64,000 bases of DNA from Succinatimonas sp. CAG:777 (GTDB lineage Bacteria > Pseudomonadota > Gammaproteobacteria > Enterobacterales > Succinivibrionaceae), in assembly GCA_000431835.1 (NCBI GenBank), contig HF987965.1:98146-162145 (forward strand). Reading direction: 5' to 3'. Both the position numbers and the translations under genes were made by a program. This document shows, piece after piece, positions 60,080-64,000 of the stretch (position 1 is its first letter; each line of letters begins with the position of its first letter). The notes under the pieces are model-generated. The model saw only the letters and a list, made by a program, of their open reading frames with translations. It was not told the origin of the DNA and ran no database searches.

Positions 60080-61942
60080 ATGAGCAACAAAATATTTCAG
60101 TCACTGCCAGCAGGATCTTCAAGCTTTACAGAGATAAGAAAAGAAGGCTGTTACTACGTTGATAAAACGCCATACTTAAAGACAGTTTTCTCAAAAGAAA
60201 GCTCAACAGATAAAACATCCTCCCTTGCCGGTTCTCCTGTTCTTCTTTTTACAAGACCAAGACGTTTTGGCAAGACTCTGCTCATGAATATGTTCGAAGC
60301 CTTTTTAAAGATAGACAGTCACAATCCAGGAGACACCACACTTCACAATAAAATCTTTCATGGAACAAAAATAACAGAGGACAAAGAATTCTGTGAAAAG
60401 TACATGGGTAAGTTTCCTGTTATCTGCATTACCCTAAAGAATGTGTTTGGTAAAAATTTTAATATTGCATATTCAAAACTTGCTGAAATTGTAGCATCTA
60501 AAGCCCTGGAATTTTCATTCTTAAAAGACAGTAAAGCTTTAGATGATGATGACAGGGATACATATTCAAAGATATCAAGTAAGAGTTATCTGAAAAATGC
60601 AGATGATGATGTGGCACAGTCTTATGCAACCTCAGCCATTAAAGATTTGTCTTTAATGCTTTACAAGCACTTCAGACAGCCTGTATATATACTAATTGAC
60701 GAGTATGATGTTCCTTTAGCCAAAGCTCAGGAAAATGGTTACCACAAAGAAATGGTAACCTTAATCTCATCATTTTTAGACTTTCTAAAAGACCCACAAA
60801 AAGATCCTGATACCCTTCTGCCTGTCATAGGTAAAGTGATAATGACAGGATGCTTAAAGGTAGCTAAAAACAGTATCTTTACAGGAGTGAACAATCTTAA
60901 GGTAAATACAGTTACCTCACAGAATCTGGCTCTTACAGGCATTATAGGCTTTACCAAGGAAGAGACCTTAAAGGCATTAAAAGATTATGAGATGGATGAG
61001 TATGCTGAGCTTGTTAAAAACAGCTATGACGGATACAGGTTCTGTGACAAAGAGATGTTCTGTCCATGGGATGTTATAAATTTCATTGATGAGAACTATA
61101 AAAATAATTTAAGCGGACATAAAGAGCTTGTAAAGGCAAACAACTACTGGGCCGCCACCACCTCAGGCCATGCTGTCTATGAATATTTAGGATTTCTTAC
61201 CGATACCGACACTCAGAAGATGCAGGACTTAATTGACGGTAAGACAATAAGTTTCAGTCTCAACGATTCCATGAACTATGACTGTCTGTCACAGCACAAG
61301 TCTGATGACTTCTGGTCACTTCTACTGCATACTGGATATTTAACCTTAGACTGGGATAAGACAACAGAAGAAGAGCTCAATAAAGACGGTCAAACCAATA
61401 AAAACGTCTTTGCAAGAATACCAAATCTGGAAATCAGAGAATGTTTTACTGACAACATTAAAGAAAGATTTTCCAATGTTGTAAGTAAAGACAGTCTGCC
61501 TGAAAAACTCATATCTGCTCTTGCAAATGGAAATACAAAGGATATCTCTGATATCTTTTTTGACATGTTGCAAAAGTATGTCTCCGTAAGAGACAGTGCC
61601 ACTAAAGCACCTTTAGAGAATTTCTACCATGGCTTTTTAAACGGAATCTTTTCAGGCTGTGAAGGTCTTATTTCTGAGTTCCGTTCAAACTATGAATCAG
61701 GTAACGGTTATGCAGATATTACCTTTAAGACAGAACGCAATTCTAAGGCTGTAATCATTGAGATTAAAGCCACTTCAAAAGATGAGGAAATGGATGAGCT
61801 TGCAGCCGAGGCTCTATCTCAGATTGAAGAGAAGAACTATGCCTTACCATTTACAATGGTATCAAAGATAACAGACATCTATGCCTATGGCATAGTGTTC
61901 TGCAGGAAGGACTGTATAGTGACTTTCAAAAAATTGAAGTAA
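60080..61942 (+). CDS. AAA-ATPase-like/PD-(D/E)XK protein, intact
   Basis: The 620-residue protein has an N-terminal substrate-handling part (FQSLPAGSSSFTEIRKEGCY and YVDKTPYLK), a Walker-A-like FTRPRRFGKTLLMNMFEAF with Lys65, and a Walker B PVYILIDEYDVPLA. The NSYDGYRFCDKEMFCPWDV box is the family marker. The C-terminal PD-(D/E)XK nuclease core is NGYADITFKTERNSKAVIIEIKA, with the acidic residue in YADI and Glu-x-Lys. It belongs to the PF09820 plus PF08011 class, often multicopy in gut anaerobes. The role is debated; no partner genes or flanking repeats are seen here. The pseudogene at 12506-14516 is a relative. Confidence 0.85.
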   Translation: MSNKIFQSLPAGSSSFTEIRKEGCYYVDKTPYLKTVFSKESSTDKTSSLAGSPVLLFTRPRRFGKTLLMNMFEAFLKIDSHNPGDTTLHNKIFHGTKITEDKEFCEKYMGKFPVICITLKNVFGKNFNIAYSKLAEIVASKALEFSFLKDSKALDDDDRDTYSKISSKSYLKNADDDVAQSYATSAIKDLSLMLYKHFRQPVYILIDEYDVPLAKAQENGYHKEMVTLISSFLDFLKDPQKDPDTLLPVIGKVIMTGCLKVAKNSIFTGVNNLKVNTVTSQNLALTGIIGFTKEETLKALKDYEMDEYAELVKNSYDGYRFCDKEMFCPWDVINFIDENYKNNLSGHKELVKANNYWAATTSGHAVYEYLGFLTDTDTQKMQDLIDGKTISFSLNDSMNYDCLSQHKSDDFWSLLLHTGYLTLDWDKTTEEELNKDGQTNKNVFARIPNLEIRECFTDNIKERFSNVVSKDSLPEKLISALANGNTKDISDIFFDMLQKYVSVRDSATKAPLENFYHGFLNGIFSGCEGLISEFRSNYESGNGYADITFKTERNSKAVIIEIKATSKDEEMDELAAEALSQIEEKNYALPFTMVSKITDIYAYGIVFCRKDCIVTFKKLK

Positions 61943-62340
61943 ACAACAAGAACGAGTTTAAAGTGAAGTTAACAATCTGAGCGCAAATACTTATAACTTT
62001 GACTCACAGTACTGTAATTTTACTGAGATAAGAAACTGCAACTGTAACATTTGCAATGCGGATATCATTTAAGGATTTATGATATGTAACGGTTAGCCTG
62101 ACGGTAATTGCAAGACTAAATATTTGGCATGACTTTTCACAAAAGTATGTATAGAGAGTCTTTTTAATTACGTCAGTAACAATTCATAAAACATCTTATT
62201 ACTGATGCAAAATTCAGCATGATCCTTGAGGTAATTTTCTGTTAAAGAATAAACAGGTAATCGTCATTTTTAAGAATACGTTGAAGATCTTTTATCCACA
62301 GACTCTAATTTTTATTATTGAACAGAAATATAAAATTTAC
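61943..62340. other. Gap before the unknown membrane protein gene
   Basis: About 400 AT-rich bases with no supportable gene. An inverted pair GTCAGTAA/TTACTGAT (near 62172 and 62199) spans about 19 bases of loop and may be incidental. The open frame from 62281 is an extension of the gene that I start at 62341. Confidence 0.3.
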
Positions 62341-63309
62341 ATGAAAATAAAGAGACAACTTTACCTGAATTTTCAAAAAGATCTTCTTGAGGATCGCGTT
62401 CATCTTTTTGTAAATAACTGCGATTTTAATAAAGTTGAAACTTCACACTCTGAAGAATCAAATCTTTTGAAAAACGCTGTTTCTTTAAGCAAAACTGTAT
62501 CTAATGCAGATAATCTAAAAAAAGAAAATCCTTATGAGAATTTAGCAGGCCCTTCTCTTATTTACAAAGCTTTGGAACATGTAAGACGATTAAATGGAAC
62601 AGAACGGATCTCCAAACCTTTAAAAGCAAGTTATTTGCCTGATGAGATAAAGTCCAGATTAAAAGATCTTGAAGATACTTTTGAACAGGAAGGCCTTCTG
62701 GAAAACAGTAAATTACAAGACGAAAAGGTAATTTCTGAGAACCATAATGTTTTGTCTCCGTCTAATACAGAGTCAAATACAGATTTAAATTCCGATCGAT
62801 ATAAATCATTAAAAGGTGTTCAATTTGGGAGAAATGCTGATGACAGTCTTTTTTACAAGAAGGCTATGCAGCATGTGAATCGTATGAATAATGAAAAAAA
62901 AGCTGTATTAGCAAAAATAAGTAAAAACTTAAAACTGTTTCTTATTATAATAATAGCATTCGCAGGCTACTATGCTTATAACGAGTATACCCGCAGTGAC
63001 GAAGAAATTTCTGTTTCTGCACTTCAAGCTAAACTACCCATAAAGCTTGATTCTTACACCACCTTACAAAAGGTGTCCTTAGACGACAACTCTTTAAATC
63101 TTGAAGTAATAAAGTCAAAAGAATCATTTCAGGAAATAAAAGATCTTGAAAGTGTACTTAATGTGTACATTCAGAGTGCATCTTCAAATTTCTGTAAAAT
63201 TCCGCTTTTTTCCGATATGATAAAAAAAGGCAGAAGAATATCAGTACTCTTAAAGTCTAACGACGATTCTTTTAGCAGAGAATTTGTTGTTTCGCACTGC
63301 GATAAATAA
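62341..63309 (+). CDS. Bitopic membrane protein of unknown function
   Basis: The ATG at 62341 is preferred to the TTG at 62281, although neither has a strong ribosome-binding site. The 322-residue product has a long hydrophilic N-terminal part, one membrane helix (LKLFLIIIIAFAGYYAYNEY) near residues 198-217, and a C-terminal domain of about 105 residues. That domain has two cysteines (NFCKIP and SHCDK), probably periplasmic. The N-terminal part contains a repeated motif: SLIYKALEHVRRLN and SLFYKKAMQHVNRMN. No family is recognised. It precedes asd by 49 bases. Confidence 0.55.
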   Translation: MKIKRQLYLNFQKDLLEDRVHLFVNNCDFNKVETSHSEESNLLKNAVSLSKTVSNADNLKKENPYENLAGPSLIYKALEHVRRLNGTERISKPLKASYLPDEIKSRLKDLEDTFEQEGLLENSKLQDEKVISENHNVLSPSNTESNTDLNSDRYKSLKGVQFGRNADDSLFYKKAMQHVNRMNNEKKAVLAKISKNLKLFLIIIIAFAGYYAYNEYTRSDEEISVSALQAKLPIKLDSYTTLQKVSLDDNSLNLEVIKSKESFQEIKDLESVLNVYIQSASSNFCKIPLFSDMIKKGRRISVLLKSNDDSFSREFVVSHCDK

Positions 63310-63358
63310 GATTGATTGAAATGAATTTTTAAAATTTTGCAATTTTTGTGAGGATATA

Positions 63359-64000
63359 ATGCAAAAAGTTGGTTTAATCGGCTGGCGTGGAATGGTTGGC
63401 TCTGTTTTAATGGAGCGTATGCAGCAGGAGAATGATTTTGCTCTGATTGATGCTGTGTTCTTCTCAACATCACAGGCAGGTCAGAAAGCTCCATCATTCA
63501 ACGGTAAAGATTATGGTGTGCTACAGGATGCATACAATTTAGATGCATTGAAAGCAATGGACATCATCATTACTGCTCAGGGGGGCGATTATACAACTAA
63601 GATGTATAAAGCCTTACGTCAGTCAGGTTGGAATGGTTACTGGATCGATGCAGCCTCAACACTGCGTATGGAAGATGATACTAAGATTATCTTAGATCCT
63701 GTAAACCACGATGTTTTAGATAAAGCATTAAATGACGGCATCAAGTCATATATTGGCGGTAACTGCACAGTAAGCTTACTGTTAATTGCTTTAGCAGGTT
63801 TAATTAAGACCGGTAACGTAGAGTGGATTTCTACTCAGACTTATCAGGCAGCTTCAGGTGCCGGTGCTAAGAACATGCGAGAGCTGTTATGTCAGATGGG
63901 CGCATTATATGATTGCGTAAATTCTGAACTTGCAGATCCTCACAGCTCAATTTTAGACATCGAAAGAAAAGTTCGTGCAAAGATGAACGATAACTCTTTC
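63359..64000 (+). CDS. asd: Aspartate-semialdehyde dehydrogenase, 3' end outside the window
   Basis: Asd reduces aspartyl phosphate to the semialdehyde, the branch point to lysine/diaminopimelate, methionine and threonine. The ATG at 63359 follows GAGGATAT. The first 214 residues are present, and the frame stays open to the window end. It starts MQKVGLIGWRGMVGSVLMERM, the Gammaproteobacterial form. The active-site Cys136 lies in GGNCTVSLLLIA and is followed by STQTYQAASGAGAKNMREL. No lysine riboswitch is visible in the short upstream gap. Confidence 0.96.
   Translation, partial: MQKVGLIGWRGMVGSVLMERMQQENDFALIDAVFFSTSQAGQKAPSFNGKDYGVLQDAYNLDALKAMDIIITAQGGDYTTKMYKALRQSGWNGYWIDAASTLRMEDDTKIILDPVNHDVLDKALNDGIKSYIGGNCTVSLLLIALAGLIKTGNVEWISTQTYQAASGAGAKNMRELLCQMGALYDCVNSELADPHSSILDIERKVRAKMNDNSF

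Noticed and set aside
1..64000. CRISPR arrays, rRNA and tRNA genes, SAM, FMN or lysine riboswitches
   Set aside because: No regularly spaced direct repeats with spacers, no rRNA sequence, no convincing tRNA cloverleaf and no riboswitch core were recognised by eye; a covariance search could still find weak cases.

Overview
The window looks like chromosome of an AT-rich gammaproteobacterium. Outer-membrane lipoprotein sorting (LolB), a Mip/FKBP lipoprotein, DsbD, YcaO, NqrM/ApbE (Na+-NQR maturation), Mpl and a polar flagellum all point to Gammaproteobacteria. The low GC and the recurrent AAA-ATPase-like/PD-(D/E)XK genes would suit an anaerobic Succinivibrionaceae-type host. That placement is an inference from gene content only.

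Layout. 1-2.4 kb: tiny membrane, secreted and lipoprotein genes of unknown function. 2.4-5.7 kb (minus): a metallophosphoesterase, then aroQ-accB-accC. 6.0-12.1 kb (plus): glyA-ribD-riboflavin synthase-ribH-nusB-thiL and a Mip-like FKBP. 12.5-14.5 kb: a broken AAA-ATPase/PD-(D/E)XK gene with nested internal repeats. 14.7-16.5 kb: dsbD. 17.2-31.6 kb: an AT-richer island with a formyltransferase-like protein, three acyl carrier proteins, three FabH-like ketosynthases, a stand-alone amino-acid-type adenylating enzyme, an esterase, two short-chain reductases, a radical SAM enzyme, an AAC(3)-like acyltransferase, two GNAT-type proteins (one PseH-like) and an FkbM methyltransferase carrying a G10 tract. 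32-34 kb: an ATP-grasp ligase, a methyltransferase remnant and a truncated IS21 istB. 34.3-38.8 kb: flgD and flgFGHI without flgE. 39-44.3 kb: an IS1634-type element and two IS110-type transposases, with two copies of a structured 108-base repeat between the latter. 44.9-64 kb: housekeeping genes (proS, nqrM, apbE, mpl, an EAL/HDOD-like protein, metI, broken metN, broken M20 peptidase, metY, prs, ispE, lolB, ycaO), an intact AAA-ATPase/PD-(D/E)XK gene, a membrane protein of unknown function and the 5' part of asd.

How the genes fit together. The 17-31.6 kb island reads as a dissociated carrier-protein pathway. It would activate a small acid (probably an amino acid), extend and reduce it on dedicated carrier proteins, and transfer the acyl group to a sugar. 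The PseH-like N-acetyltransferase, the FkbM methyltransferase and the adjacent flagellar rod/ring genes suggest that the product decorates a flagellin glycan. The G10 run inside the FkbM gene would make one decoration phase variable.

The strongest leads are this island, the G10 tract, the paired 108-base hairpins that resemble IS110 bridge RNAs, the metN/peptidase breakpoint that removes the 5' ends of two opposed genes, and the mosaic repeats in the 12.5-14.5 kb pseudogene. All functional calls come from reading motifs by eye; no database search was run.
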